A DNA stretch of 64,000 nt from Sphingomonadales bacterium (GCA_016872195.1 VHAT01000001.1:1-64000), one strand, 5' to 3'; numbered from the stretch's first letter, positions 15,804-30,765 are shown. The notes: generated by a model from the sequence alone, not told the origin. Numbers and translations are program-made.

Positions 15804-16418
15804 ATGAAGAAAATTGAACTCGAAATAGTAGCGATCTCGCACAGCATTACACAGACTCATTCCTATGCCGTTGTCCTTGGTGAGGTAAATGGGATTCGGC
15901 GTCTTCCTATTATTATCGGCGGATTCGAGGCGCAAGCCATTGCCGTTGCCTTGGAAAAAATGAACCCTTCGCGCCCTCTCACGCACGACCTGATGAAAAA
16001 TTTCATGACAGCGTTTGGAGTAGAGCTCCATGAAATTATCATCAATGACCTGCAAGAAGGGGTGTTTTATTCAAAATTGGTTTGCTCAAACGAAAATGAC
16101 ACGATCGAAATAGATTCCCGCACCTCCGATGCCATTGCCATGGCCGTTCGATTTGGATGCCCTATCTATACACTCGATACTATTTTGGAAAGTGCCGGGA
16201 TCTTATTCGAGGAAACAGAGGAAACGGGCAAGAAAAAAAGAAAGAAAAAGGAACCCCTGCCCGAAGCCATGCCCCCTGCCGGAAATGAAGATCTTAAACA
16301 AATGACCCTGACCGAGCTAAATAATCTCCTTAACGAAGTGCTGGATAGCGAAGACTATATTCGTGCCATTGCCATCCGTGACGAGATCAATAGTCGTAAT
16401 ATCGAGGGAAAGTCATAA
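15804..16418 (+). CDS. Bifunctional nuclease family protein (BFN/DUF151) with UVR motif
   Basis: The 204-residue protein has an N-terminal BFN/DUF151 domain (about 1-135): SYAVVLGEVNGIRRLPIIIGGFEAQAIAV-type sequence and IEIDSRTSDAIAMAVRFGCPIY, the most conserved stretch of the family. A Lys-rich linker leads to a UVR-like motif near the C-terminus (LNNLLNEVLDSEDYIRAIAI), found in UvrB/UvrC-interacting proteins. Plant homologues show DNase and RNase activity; the bacterial role is not settled. The ispE gene follows six bases downstream. Confidence 0.88.
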   Translation: MKKIELEIVAISHSITQTHSYAVVLGEVNGIRRLPIIIGGFEAQAIAVALEKMNPSRPLTHDLMKNFMTAFGVELHEIIINDLQEGVFYSKLVCSNENDTIEIDSRTSDAIAMAVRFGCPIYTLDTILESAGILFEETEETGKKKRKKKEPLPEAMPPAGNEDLKQMTLTELNNLLNEVLDSEDYIRAIAIRDEINSRNIEGKS

Positions 16419-16424
16419 TCCCGC

Positions 16425-17249
16425 ATGATCGTTTTTCCCAACTGTAAGATCAATCTTGGCCTGTATATAACGGCTAAAAGAGAAGATGGATATCATGCTA
16501 TAGAAACGATATTTTATCCTGTTCCTTTTTGCGATATGCTCGAAGTGGTTCCTGCCAAAGCACAAGCGGATTATCGCTTAGAGCAAACCGGACTCTCCAT
16601 TGCAGGAGACACTGACCAAAACCTGTGCGTAAAGGCCTACCAACTGCTGAAAAAAGATTTTCCCTCGTTGCCCTCCGTGGCCATTTATCTGCATAAGCAA
16701 ATTCCCACCGGTGCCGGCTTGGGAGGTGGTAGTGCCGATGGCGCATTTATGCTTTCGTTACTTACCGCGCGCTTCAAATTGTCTGTCAACAAAGAGCAAC
16801 TGCAAGATTACGCCCTGCAATTGGGTAGTGACTGTCCATTTTTTTTGGAGAACAAGCCGGTATTGGCTAGCGGCAGAGGAGAAAAAATGCAACCGGTTTC
16901 GCTGCCCCTAAAAGGATGGCACTTGGTCTTACTTTTTGCGGGCCTTCATATAGCCACAAAGGAAGCATTCGACGGTTGTCGACCCCGACAAGCACCTGGT
17001 GCATGGGAGCAACTCATACAAGGGCCTGTTTCGCGGTGGAAGGATTCCATTCAGAATCAATTCGAAGAAACGGTCTTTGTAAAGCATCCTCCGTTAGCCA
17101 CCGCTAAGCAACTACTCTACGATCTAGGAGCCGTCTACGCCTCTATGACCGGAACGGGCAGTACCCTATTCGGTCTTTTTTCTGACAAGCCCGATCTGCA
17201 GCTGCTTAGTGCCCGAAGCGGATACACAGCACGCCATTTTATCCTATAG
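16425..17249 (+). CDS. ispE: 4-diphosphocytidyl-2-C-methyl-D-erythritol kinase IspE
   Basis: The 274-residue GHMP kinase has CKINLGLYITAKREDGYHAI at its N-terminus and the ATP loop PTGAGLGGGSADGAF at residues 94-108, with LGSDCPFFL and a MTGTGSTLFGLF motif near the C-terminus. The order and length fit IspE, which phosphorylates CDP-ME in the non-mevalonate isoprenoid pathway. It is transcribed with the nuclease gene. Confidence 0.95.
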   Translation: MIVFPNCKINLGLYITAKREDGYHAIETIFYPVPFCDMLEVVPAKAQADYRLEQTGLSIAGDTDQNLCVKAYQLLKKDFPSLPSVAIYLHKQIPTGAGLGGGSADGAFMLSLLTARFKLSVNKEQLQDYALQLGSDCPFFLENKPVLASGRGEKMQPVSLPLKGWHLVLLFAGLHIATKEAFDGCRPRQAPGAWEQLIQGPVSRWKDSIQNQFEETVFVKHPPLATAKQLLYDLGAVYASMTGTGSTLFGLFSDKPDLQLLSARSGYTARHFIL

Positions 17250-17495
17250 GGCATTTGCCAAAAATCGGATTTACCGCACCGATAAGTTTCATACCTTTAC
17301 AATACAATGTTACTAATACTCCATAGCGAAGGTCCAGCCTTTTTGCAGCAACATCTCGATCTACTCAATCACTAACGTGATTCCGCTGCTGTTTGCGTAG
17401 TGTGCCTTTTACGCCAGTAGCCGAACGGATTTTCTTTTCTTTTCTTTTTTCTGCTTCGTTTCTATCTACTTCAATTACCTACTCAATCATTTATC
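17250..17495 (+). promoter_or_regulatory. Leader region upstream of rocD, with a possible 22-codon ORF
   Basis: This 246-base gap contains a probable -7 box TACCTTTA at 17292-17299, which would leave a leader of roughly 190 bases. A short frame starts at the ATG at 17307, ends with a TAA at 17373-17375 and codes for 22 residues. Downstream are a repeated CTACTCAATCA (17361 and near 17482) and a pyrimidine tract of TTTTC units near 17433-17455. No riboswitch I know is recognisable, and the short frame has no supporting evidence of translation. Confidence 0.35.
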
Positions 17496-18716
17496 ATGCA
17501 GATGGTCGATACACCGTTGCAAATAGCATTGGAAGAAAAATATGGCGCCCATAATTATCATCCCCTGCCCGTAGTATTAAGTCGGGGCAGCGGCGTCCAC
17601 GTTTGGGATACCCAAGGAAAAAAATACCTTGATTTTTTAAGTGGCTACTCTGCCCTTAACCAGGGACATTGCCATCCGTCCATTATCGAAGCACTGGTCT
17701 GCCAAGCACAACAACTAACCTTGACCAGTCGGGCTTTTTATAATAACAAATTGGGGCCCTATGAAAAATTTCTTTGTACCTACTTTGGATACGACAAGCT
17801 TCTTCCGATGAACACAGGAGTAGAGGCCGTGGAGACAGCCATCAAGATCTGCCGAAAATGGGCCTATCAACACAAAAACATACCGGAAAACCAAGCCATC
17901 GTGATCGTTTGCGAAGGAAATTTTCATGGCAGGACCTCTACTGTCATCTCCTTTAGCAGCGATCCGGATTCAAAACACCAATTTGGTCCTTACATGCCGG
18001 GGTTTGTTTCGATACCCTTTGATGATATCGAAGCCCTTCGCCATGCACTTCAAAATCCTTGTGTAGCTGGCTTTTTAGTAGAACCCATACAAGGCGAAGC
18101 CGGAGTGATTGTACCCACCGATGGATATCTGAGAAAGGCTTGGGAGGCCTGTCAGGAGGCCCGAGTCCTCTTTTTGGCAGACGAGATACAGACTGGTTTA
18201 GGCAGAACCGGAGCCAGGCTGGCTTGTGATCATGAAAATGTCAGGCCGGATATACTAATACTCGGTAAAGCCCTTAGCGGGGGTACGCTACCCGTCAGTG
18301 CGGTATTGGCCGATAACGAGATCATGCTCGTTATTCAACCTGGTCAGCACGGTTCTACCTATGGGGGAAATCCCCTGGCCTGTGCGGTGGCAGAGGCCAG
18401 TATTACCGTTCTGGAAAAAGAGAAAATGGCCCTCAATGCAATGGAGATGGGGCAAAAATTTAGAAAAAGGATAGAACAACTCAATAGCCGACATATTGCG
18501 GTAGTAAGAGGTAAAGGACTAATGAACGCCATTGTGATCGATCATTCGGATATCGATGCGGCTTGGCATCTTTGCCTCGAAATGATGCAGCAAGGACTAC
18601 TGGCTAAACCCACGCACGGAGATAAGATCCGATTTGCACCTCCACTGATCATAATGGAGCCTCAAATAGAAGAAGCGGTGTCGATCCTTGAAAAGAGTCT
18701 ATTGATACTCGATTAG
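17496..18716 (+). CDS. rocD: Ornithine aminotransferase
   Basis: The 406-residue PLP enzyme begins with ALEEKYGAHNYHPLPVVLSR, the conserved ornithine aminotransferase opening. It has MNTGVEAVETAIKICRKWAY, GNFHGRTSTVISFSSDPDS, LADEIQTGLGRTG and the Schiff-base lysine segment ILILGKALSGG, then HGSTYGGNPLACAVAEA. It converts L-ornithine and 2-oxoglutarate to glutamate semialdehyde and glutamate in arginine catabolism or proline formation. It is a single-gene unit; its last four bases overlap the convergent T9SS gene. The predicted long leader upstream may regulate it. Confidence 0.95.
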   Translation: MQMVDTPLQIALEEKYGAHNYHPLPVVLSRGSGVHVWDTQGKKYLDFLSGYSALNQGHCHPSIIEALVCQAQQLTLTSRAFYNNKLGPYEKFLCTYFGYDKLLPMNTGVEAVETAIKICRKWAYQHKNIPENQAIVIVCEGNFHGRTSTVISFSSDPDSKHQFGPYMPGFVSIPFDDIEALRHALQNPCVAGFLVEPIQGEAGVIVPTDGYLRKAWEACQEARVLFLADEIQTGLGRTGARLACDHENVRPDILILGKALSGGTLPVSAVLADNEIMLVIQPGQHGSTYGGNPLACAVAEASITVLEKEKMALNAMEMGQKFRKRIEQLNSRHIAVVRGKGLMNAIVIDHSDIDAAWHLCLEMMQQGLLAKPTHGDKIRFAPPLIIMEPQIEEAVSILEKSLLILD

Positions 18717-19897
18717 CGTATCAACAATGCTTGCCCCTTTGTTCGGTACCTGGAACTTACCGCAACCAGGTAATAGACACCCGGCAATAAACCGGCTATA
18801 TCTATTTTGACAGAGGCCATGTTGGCTGATCGGAAAATTTCTTCAGGGATCAATTGAGCCCTAACACATTGCCCGCGTAAATTGTATAGCTCAAGTTTTT
18901 TCCACGAAGCTCCCCTGTCTACTAGTAATTCCAAGCGTCCGGAGAAAAGATCGGCATAAAGAAGTCGAATGGCGAATAAAGACAGATCGTTCCCCAGTGA
19001 CACCTTTAGAATGGTGCTAAAGGAATAAGAACCATCCTGATCAAGTTGCTTGATGCGATAAAAAACACTTCCCTGATGGTGAGTAGTATCCAAAAAAGAA
19101 TATTCTCGGGTAGCGTCAGGAGCTAACTGGTGGGCATCAGGATAGATAGTACCGAGGGTCTGGTATTCGTATCCATTGAATGAGCGCTGCACAAGAAAGC
19201 ATTTATTACGGTGCTCCGACGCGGTTCCCCAAAATATGGAGAGACCGCTTGTATTTTTTTGATGCCGAAAATAGAGCCATTGTACCGGCAAAGAGATCGG
19301 CTCAACCTGGTAGTGTATGGTCAGATCATCGATACGCCAATTGGTTACGTTGATCGCCGTCGTTCCCACTCCCTCATACCCGTAAATCCGAAGTTCGAGT
19401 GGCTGCGAAGAAAAAAGTGTTAGCGCAGCGGAAGATTGCCAGACCCAAACACTATTAGTGGAAAGGACAGAAGAATAAGCCGGAGCAATAAATTGATCGA
19501 CACTGGAAAAAAGACCCCAACGGGCAGGTCCTGTGGACGTAGAGCGCGATCCAAAGGCCACCGATAAAATTCGAATGCGATAACCCGCCGCGGGCGCAAT
19601 GGTCAATCCGAAATAAGCCGATCCGGATGTTCCTGTGGTCCGTGCTCCGGAACGTGCCGCCACCCCTGCATTATGTCCGCCTGAAGCCCCTGCATACTGC
19701 TGTGACGGAGATAACGAAGTAAAAAAGGTAGTTGTCCCGTTATTATTACCCTGCACCAAGGAAGAAACTTGTACTAATGAAATGACTCCGGTTGGAGTAG
19801 CTTCTTGCATATCCCAATACAAAGTAGACTGCGCGATACTACTTACCCAGCTGCTATTGAAATAGAAAAGAAATAAAAAAATAATGATCGCCCGCAT
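18713..19897 (-). CDS. T9SS-secreted protein with C-terminal sorting domain
   Basis: Starting at the ATG at 19897, the 394-residue product has a signal peptide (RAIIIFLFLFYFNSSWVSSIAQ). Residues about 25-190 form a beta-rich domain with Gly/Ser/Thr-rich sequence such as SLSPQQYAGASGGHNAG and VTNWRIDDLTIHYQ, resembling the PEP-like or lectin-like beta-sandwich of secreted Bacteroidota proteins. A linker with VQWLYFRHQKNTSGLSIFWGT leads to VQRSFNGYEYQTLGTI, typical of the segment before a T9SS sorting domain, and the last 90 residues (KLELYNLRGQCV...LPGVYYLV) match that domain. Its function is unknown. Confidence 0.8.
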   Translation of the reverse strand: MRAIIIFLFLFYFNSSWVSSIAQSTLYWDMQEATPTGVISLVQVSSLVQGNNNGTTTFFTSLSPSQQYAGASGGHNAGVAARSGARTTGTSGSAYFGLTIAPAAGYRIRILSVAFGSRSTSTGPARWGLFSSVDQFIAPAYSSVLSTNSVWVWQSSAALTLFSSQPLELRIYGYEGVGTTAINVTNWRIDDLTIHYQVEPISLPVQWLYFRHQKNTSGLSIFWGTASEHRNKCFLVQRSFNGYEYQTLGTIYPDAHQLAPDATREYSFLDTTHHQGSVFYRIKQLDQDGSYSFSTILKVSLGNDLSLFAIRLLYADLFSGRLELLVDRGASWKKLELYNLRGQCVRAQLIPEEIFRSANMASVKIDIAGLLPGVYYLVAVSSRYRTKGQALLIR

Positions 19898-19947
19898 GTT
19901 AACAAAATAGCAGGGGCATAATGGCAAGTCAAGAAATTAAACCCGTA

Positions 19948-20334
19948 TCAGGAAGGTTTTTTGGGAAAGAGAGCCGTTACTAACATCAGTACCCCCGCCA
20001 TCGCTAAAAGATAGAGCCCCGCCTGGCGCTCCGGGCATTCCCCTCCCCTACAGAGAGACAGGATCAAAAAATTACGAAGGGTCCAAGCCAGGTTAAAGGC
20101 TACGACCAAGAGATTGAAACGCTTGGCCCAAACGGCCGGGATCAGCGTAAAGACCAAATAAAAAAATCCAAGAAGCAAATGCAGATAGCCCGGTTTACCA
20201 TAGCGGGTCCCACTGGCATCCATACCCGAAATGACCAGTTGTTTAGAGGGGATCAGTACCCAAGGCATAAAACAGGCGATCACCAATAAGAGGACAGCTG
20301 CTATTCCCAACCCCGTAGAATACCGCATATTCAT
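19948..20334 (-). CDS. Small integral membrane protein of unknown function
   Basis: The 128 residues contain about four hydrophobic segments: GLGIAAVLLLVIACFMPWVL, GYLHLLLGFFYLVFTLIPAV, LLVVAFNLAWTLRNFLIL and AGLYLLAMAGVLMLVTALF. A CRGGECPE loop has two cysteines. I recognise no family. It sits 18 bases after the amino-acid permease gene on the same strand and is probably in its operon. Confidence 0.7.
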   Translation of the reverse strand: MNMRYSTGLGIAAVLLLVIACFMPWVLIPSKQLVISGMDASGTRYGKPGYLHLLLGFFYLVFTLIPAVWAKRFNLLVVAFNLAWTLRNFLILSLCRGGECPERQAGLYLLAMAGVLMLVTALFPKKPS

Positions 20335-20352
20335 TGAATTTACTGCGGCAAG

Positions 20353-21783
20353 TTAATCAATTTTATCAGCGCTGCTTCGGTGCTTTGATGAAAAAAAATA
20401 GAGTGGCACACCTGCCACTACGATAAGCAATGCCAATAACGAGTTGATCACCGGCTGCTTATTTTCAAGATACAAGGAGATGTCTTTGTAGACCGTGGCC
20501 ACTAAATACGCGGCTGAGAAGAGAATAAAGAGTAAGGTTAGATAAGGATGACCCTTTACCCGGTAAGGCCTTTCCCGAAGCGGTTCTTTAGTTCTCCAGT
20601 AAAAAAGTCCAATGGCCCCCAGCAAATACACCAGCCAGGTAATAAAGACATACATATCGGCCAAGAGATCGAATGAGCCACTAAAGATCAATAGGGAGGT
20701 CCAAGTGCCATGCAACATCAATGCATTTTTAGGGGTGCCCGACTTTTCCTCGAGCCGGCCAAACCAACTGGATAAGACACGGTCTCTTCCCATAGCATAG
20801 GTCACTCGAGCCGTGGCCATCACATTGGCATTGATAGCCCCGATGGTGCAACAAACGATCATGCCACCGGCCAAAAGGGCAAACGATTCTCCTTGTGCTA
20901 AACGCATGGCATCTGCAGCCACTAAGTCGGATGTGGCCATCACATTGACCGGCAAGACATAGAAATAAGAAAAATTAATGAGGATATAAATACCCATGCA
21001 GATAGCGACCCCCCACCATAAACTTCGAGGGATATTTTTTTGTGGTTCCCTGATCTCTCCTGCCATGGAAACAATATTGATCCAACCATCATAGGCAAAA
21101 AAAGCACCTGTAAAAGCCGCTACGATACCTGATAATAAACTAATACTGTCGGTAAAGGAATAGGCAGTAGAAAGATTAGCGATCGATCCTGTTTTGGCGC
21201 TGAGCAATCCAATGGACAATAAGGCGATAATGGAAAAATTGATGATGGCCGAAACCTGTTGAAATCTACCACCGGCCTTTAGACTCTTTGCGTTTATATA
21301 GCTAAATCCCATGACCAAAAAGATCGCCACCGCCTTGATCCCTATATCCTTTAAAGGGTATAATGTACCCAAACCGGGCAAGGGCAAGGCAAAGCGTTGT
21401 ACTAGATCAGAAGGGCATTCAGGAAGAGGAACAAATTGACCAATATAAGAGGCACAGACAAAGGCAATGGCGGCAACAGAAGCCGTATTGATAATGGAGA
21501 AAGCAGACCAACCGTATAGAAAGGCCGTGGGGCCTCCAAAAAGATGATTGAAATGAACAAATAATCCTCCAGTCTTGGGCATCATCGCCCCCAACTCGGC
21601 AAACAATAGGGCCCCGAGCAAGCTCATCAATCCAGCTAGTACCCAGATCAACAATAATAATGATGGAGAGCTAAGCTGCTGCGCCATCGAAGCAGGCCGT
21701 ATAAAAAGCCCCGACCCGATAATGCTACCCACCACAATGGCAACACTGGTAGCAAGTGAAATACGGGGAGTAGAAGACGACAT
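20353..21783 (-). CDS. APC-family amino acid permease
   Basis: This 476-residue protein has 12 likely transmembrane segments and APC landmarks: an N-terminal SLATSVAIVVGSIIGSGLFIRP, where GSGxF is the broken helix 1 that binds substrate, FAYDGWINIVSMAGEIREPQKNIPRSL in helix 6-7 and a MATARVTYAMGRDRVLSSWF segment. It resembles the L-type/serine-threonine exchanger group (YhdG, SteT), but substrate is not readable. It lies 8 bases after the upstream membrane gene. Confidence 0.9.
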   Translation of the reverse strand: MSSSTPRISLATSVAIVVGSIIGSGLFIRPASMAQQLSSPSLLLLIWVLAGLMSLLGALLFAELGAMMPKTGGLFVHFNHLFGGPTAFLYGWSAFSIINTASVAAIAFVCASYIGQFVPLPECPSDLVQRFALPLPGLGTLYPLKDIGIKAVAIFLVMGFSYINAKSLKAGGRFQQVSAIINFSIIALLSIGLLSAKTGSIANLSTAYSFTDSISLLSGIVAAFTGAFFAYDGWINIVSMAGEIREPQKNIPRSLWWGVAICMGIYILINFSYFYVLPVNVMATSDLVAADAMRLAQGESFALLAGGMIVCCTIGAINANVMATARVTYAMGRDRVLSSWFGRLEEKSGTPKNALMLHGTWTSLLIFSGSFDLLADMYVFITWLVYLLGAIGLFYWRTKEPLRERPYRVKGHPYLTLLFILFSAAYLVATVYKDISLYLENKQPVINSLLALLIVVAGVPLYFFSSKHRSSADKID

Positions 21784-21791
21784 TCCTTTAT

Positions 21792-23042
21792 TTAGCTAAA
21801 GCTAAAGATAAAGGGAAGAACGACAGCCACAAAAAAAGCCCAGCCTGCATACAAAGGCAAAAAGACGGCGATGGTCCTTTCTATGGCGCTATACTCTACC
21901 GCCTGTTGACGATACTGCTTAAAGAGCTGCATGGCGATCAGCACTAAATGAGAAAAGAAAAGAAGATTAGCGCCCATTACGGCTATGCGATTAGGCGTAA
22001 AGCCCCAACTGGCGATACGATAGAGAATGGCCAATAACGCAATGGAATTGACCACGATCGTTACTACGGAAAGGAGCAGCGTTATCAATAAAGCCCCTTT
22101 GCCGGCAGCGGCCCGCGGCAATTCCACCAACGAAAAGAATACGATAGCCAATACCCCGATCAGCAAAATATTGAAGAGTAATAAAAACTCGCGATCATTA
22201 AAGGGATCCTTACTAGCCAGGGTAAACCCGATCAAATAACCGACCAAGGTTACCAACACCAAGGGACTAAAGATCCGCGCAATGATGGGCGAAACCTTAT
22301 TGATCAAGTTGGGGTTCGTGTCTAAAATATAAGTAGCCACCAGGGGACAAGCCGATAATTCCAAGACTAAGATCCACTGAGCATAGAACTCTCCTATTTC
22401 GATTCCGATAAGACTAAAAAGTCCGATGGTAACGCCACTCAATACTCCCACCGCACTGGTCAATAAAGAGGTCATTACGATCAGATCGCCATTGTAACGA
22501 AGAAAAGCAGGTTGTTGTTGCCAGACAGCTAGCGGCTGGGCCCCGGTAAAGACAAAACCTAGGAGGGCCCAAAAAAATAAGGGCAGATGGATACAAGACA
22601 ACATCAAGGTGTTACTCTCATCAGTACCAGGCAACCAATTGATGAATAAGACACCTACCAATAATATCGAAGCAATACCGACAGAGGTCCTTACGCTGAG
22701 CACATGCTTACGAACAAAATAGATCAGCAATGCCGTAAATAAAATAAAACTGATATTACGCGGATAATATCTCTCTTCGTCAAGACCAAAAAAGGCTGGC
22801 AGTTTCACAAGAAAGCCCGTTATCAGCGCAGCGGAAAGAACAAAGAACCAGGATATCCTTTTTCCGATCTCGGGCGCAGTGGGTCGATATGATAAGCGAT
22901 GGTGCCAGAACCTAGCTTCTGTACGGTCTGCGTTCGAATCGCACAGTTCATAAAATGCTACGCGAAAGGCCTGTCGATCGGATCGATACAAGTCTTCTAG
23001 AAAAGCGGCATCATTAAGATGCTCGATAATTTTATCTTTCAT
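21792..23042 (-). CDS. DUF4153-like multi-pass membrane protein
   Basis: The 416-residue protein has a hydrophilic N-terminus (about 65 residues, with KDKIIEHLNDAAFLEDLYRSD and a WHHRLSYRPT segment) and about 11 hydrophobic segments. The layout and the opening resemble Bacteroidota proteins carrying DUF4153, whose function is unknown. A TACTTTTA box at 23069-23076 on the minus strand may start it. It leads an apparent operon with the permease and the small membrane protein, and lies 72 bases downstream of the ABC-F gene. Confidence 0.6.
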   Translation of the reverse strand: MKDKIIEHLNDAAFLEDLYRSDRQAFRVAFYELCDSNADRTEARFWHHRLSYRPTAPEIGKRISWFFVLSAALITGFLVKLPAFFGLDEERYYPRNISFILFTALLIYFVRKHVLSVRTSVGIASILLVGVLFINWLPGTDESNTLMLSCIHLPLFFWALLGFVFTGAQPLAVWQQQPAFLRYNGDLIVMTSLLTSAVGVLSGVTIGLFSLIGIEIGEFYAQWILVLELSACPLVATYILDTNPNLINKVSPIIARIFSPLVLVTLVGYLIGFTLASKDPFNDREFLLLFNILLIGVLAIVFFSLVELPRAAAGKGALLITLLLSVVTIVVNSIALLAILYRIASWGFTPNRIAVMGANLLFFSHLVLIAMQLFKQYRQQAVEYSAIERTIAVFLPLYAGWAFFVAVVLPFIFSFS

Positions 23043-23068
23043 GGAATAGTTGCCTTAATGCAACACCA

Positions 23069-23076
23069 TAAAAGTA
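23069..23076 (-). promoter_or_regulatory. -7 promoter box TACTTTTA before the DUF4153-like gene
   Basis: The minus strand reads TACTTTTA 26 bases upstream of the ATG at 23042, a seven-of-eight fit to TAnnTTTG if A replaces the final G. Confidence 0.4.
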
Positions 23077-23114
23077 AAGATTAGCCTGAAAACGATGCTT
23101 ACCACTCATCCTTT

Positions 23115-28437
<5,323 letters not shown>

Positions 28438-28527
28438 GGGTGGATTTAATTAAATGAGATGTTAAAATATCCGATAGTATAAAAATAGGAATATTTGAGA
28501 AAAAAGGCCTTTCTCTACCGTGTAAAA

Positions 28528-28566
28528 ACTAAAAAAGGCCTCTCCCGGAACAGGGAAAGGCCTTTG
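28528..28566 (-). terminator. Terminator after groEL
   Basis: On the minus strand AAAGGCCTTTCCC-TGTTCC-GGGAGAGGCCTTT forms a 13-base stem with one mismatch, followed by a T-rich run. It lies 26 bases after the groEL stop. A second AAGGCCTTT copy lies at about 28503-28512. Confidence 0.85.
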
Positions 28567-28591
28567 AAATGAATTTGTAACTGTATGATTA

Positions 28592-30229
28592 TCAATAACC
28601 ACCCATGCCACCCATATCAGGGGCCGGATGAGCATATGGCTCCTCTTTCTTTGGCTTGTCGGCTACCACGCACTCGGTGGTCAGCAACATACCGGCAATA
28701 GAGGCCGCGTTCTCGAGCGCTACACGGCTAACCTTGGTAGGATCGATAACCCCTGCCTTGAATAGGTTCTCGTATACATCGGTGCGGGCATTGAAACCAA
28801 AATCAGCTTTTCCTTCTTTGATGCGCTGCACAACAATTGAACCATCGATACCGGCATTGGCGGTCAGAATACGCATTGGCTCTTCCAGCGCGCGGCGTAC
28901 GATCGACATGCCGGTCTGCTCATCTTCGATCTGTCCTTTTACCTTCGCATCGAGCGATTCGATAGCACGGATATACGCAACGCCACCACCTGGAACAATA
29001 CCCTCTTCTACCGCAGCACGTGTGGCATGCAAGGCATCATCAACACGGTCTTTCTTCTCTTTCATTTCCACTTCGGTTGCGGCTCCAACGTAGAGAACGG
29101 CCACACCACCACTCAACTTGGCAAGACGCTCTTGGAGCTTCTCACGATCGTAATCAGAAGTGGTAGTATCGATCTGTGCTTTGATCTGATTCACGCGAGC
29201 AGTAATATCTTCTTTCTTTCCTTTACCGCCAACGATGGTTGTGTTGTCTTTGTCGATAGTAACAGAAGCAGCTTGACCCAAATAGGTAAGATCCGCATTT
29301 TCGAGCTTGAAACCTTGCTCTTCGCTTACTACGATTCCCTTGGTCAGGATCGCGATATCTTGTAACATCTCTTTACGACGATCTCCAAAGCCAGGCGCTT
29401 TTACGGCAGCCACTTTAAGGGTACCACGCAGCTTGTTAACGACCAAGGTAGCGAGTGCTTCACCCTCGAGGTCTTCTGCAATGATCAACAGCGGACGTCC
29501 GCCTTGGGCGACTTTCTCGAGGATGTGCAAGATATCCTTCATGTTGCTGATCTTCTTGTCATAGATCAGGATGTAGGGATTTTGCAACTCCGCCTCCATT
29601 TTTTCGCTGTTAGTAACGAAGTAGGGAGAGATATATCCGCGGTCAAACTGCATACCCTCTACTACATCCACGGTAGTATCGGTTCCTTTGGCCTCTTCTA
29701 CGGTAATAACACCCTCTTTGCCCACTTTAGCAAAGGCTTCGGCAATCAACTTACCAATGGTCTCGTCGTTGTTGGCCGAGATGGTGGCTACTTGCTGAAT
29801 TTTTTTACTGTCGCTGCCTACGGTCTGGCTTTGCGCATGCAAGTTGGCCACAACCAGAGAAACAGCTTTATCAATACCTCTTTTCAGATCCATAGGGTTG
29901 GCACCGGCCGCCACCATCTTAAGTCCTTCGCTGATAATAGACTGAGCCAAAACGGTTGCCGTAGTGGTACCGTCTCCGGCAATATCAGCGGTCTTAGAGG
30001 CCACTTCCTTTACCATTTGAGCACCCATATTCTCAATGGGATCTTCGAGTTCAATTTCTTTAGCAACACTTACGCCGTCTTTGGTCACTTGAGGTGCACC
30101 GAATTTTTTTTCGATGACCACATTGCGACCCTTGGGTCCTAAGGTCACTTTAACTGCATTAGCGAGTGTATCCACCCCCTTTTTCATTCTGTTTCTTGCT
30201 TCGATATCGAAGAAAATCTGTTTTGCCAT
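28592..30229 (-). CDS. groEL: Chaperonin GroEL
   Basis: This 545-residue protein has the full GroEL sequence: [30 protein letters not shown] with the catalytic ATP-binding loop, [31 protein letters not shown] and a C-terminal GGMGGY. It folds proteins in the cytosol as two stacked seven-member rings with GroES. The order groES-groEL and the 36-base gap show one operon. No CIRCE sequence is visible upstream; see the regulatory cluster near 30.7 kb. Confidence 0.98.
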   Translation of the reverse strand: MAKQIFFDIEARNRMKKGVDTLANAVKVTLGPKGRNVVIEKKFGAPQVTKDGVSVAKEIELEDPIENMGAQMVKEVASKTADIAGDGTTTATVLAQSIISEGLKMVAAGANPMDLKRGIDKAVSLVVANLHAQSQTVGSDSKKIQQVATISANNDETIGKLIAEAFAKVGKEGVITVEEAKGTDTTVDVVEGMQFDRGYISPYFVTNSEKMEAELQNPYILIYDKKISNMKDILHILEKVAQGGRPLLIIAEDLEGEALATLVVNKLRGTLKVAAVKAPGFGDRRKEMLQDIAILTKGIVVSEEQGFKLENADLTYLGQAASVTIDKDNTTIVGGKGKKEDITARVNQIKAQIDTTTSDYDREKLQERLAKLSGGVAVLYVGAATEVEMKEKKDRVDDALHATRAAVEEGIVPGGGVAYIRAIESLDAKVKGQIEDEQTGMSIVRRALEEPMRILTANAGIDGSIVVQRIKEGKADFGFNARTDVYENLFKAGVIDPTKVSRVALENAASIAGMLLTTECVVADKPKKEEPYAHPAPDMGGMGGY

Positions 30230-30265
30230 ATTGTTGGATTTGATAGTTTACGTTGAGTTAAAAAT

Positions 30266-30547
30266 TTATACAATGGCGAGAATATCCGATTCGCGCATGA
30301 TCAAATAGTCGACACCTTCGATCTGAATTTCGGTGCCGGCATATTTTCCGTAGAGTACGGTATCGCCCGCCTTGACCGTCACGGGCTCATCTTTTTTGCC
30401 GGGTCCGGCCGCAACAACCGTACCACGCTGAGGCTTCTCTTTTGCGGTGTCGGGGATGATGATACCACCAGCTGTTTTTTCTTCGGCGGCAGCGGCTTTC
30501 ACGATTACACGGTCGTGAAGCGGAGTAACGTTGACTTTCTTAGCCAT
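30266..30547 (-). CDS. groES: Co-chaperonin GroES
   Basis: The 93-residue protein has the GroES length, with the N-terminal [20 protein letters not shown], the mobile-loop [16 protein letters not shown] and the C-terminal [13 protein letters not shown]. It caps the GroEL ring. The promoter box TATATTTG lies 59 bases upstream of its ATG. Confidence 0.98.
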   Translation of the reverse strand: MAKKVNVTPLHDRVIVKAAAAEEKTAGGIIIPDTAKEKPQRGTVVAAGPGKKDEPVTVKAGDTVLYGKYAGTEIQIEGVDYLIMRESDILAIV

Positions 30548-30606
30548 AGCTTAAATTGATTTAGTTTTTAATGGTTTACCCACTGGGATGGACCCACTTG
30601 CGGGCG

Positions 30607-30614
30607 CAAATATA
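30607..30614 (-). promoter_or_regulatory. -7 promoter box TATATTTG of groESL
   Basis: A perfect TAnnTTTG match on the minus strand; a TTTG 23 bases upstream of it on the same strand may be the -33 element. Confidence 0.6.
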
Positions 30615-30656
30615 TCCTAAATACTATGCCAGGGCTTCAAACCGGTATTCTGGAGT

Positions 30657-30730
30657 AATTTTTGTCAGTAGAAATTGTCAGAAATGACTTAATCACCTTA
30701 AAAAACACACCAGCGCTGACAATTTTTCAG
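30657..30730. promoter_or_regulatory. Cluster of TGTCAG/CTGACA repeats between groES and nusB
   Basis: The stretch holds TTTGTCAG (30661-30668), AAATTGTCAG (30672-30681), the palindrome GTCAGAAATGAC (30677-30688) and CTGACAATTT (30716-30725), the last being the exact complement of the second. Its position upstream of both groES and nusB promoters suggests an operator. The regulator is unknown. Confidence 0.4.
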
Positions 30731-30765
30731 CAGCTCAATTTCTAACTCCCTACCCCTAAATAGCT

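Noticed and set aside
28501-28515. Second GGCCTTT copy read as a separate terminator
   Set aside because: It lacks its own pairing arm apart from the groEL terminator stem, so at most it gives an alternative fold.
29504-30142. Open frame of 212 codons on the plus strand opposite groEL
   Set aside because: groEL is highly conserved and its codon pattern leaves stops rare on the other strand; no family resemblance is visible.
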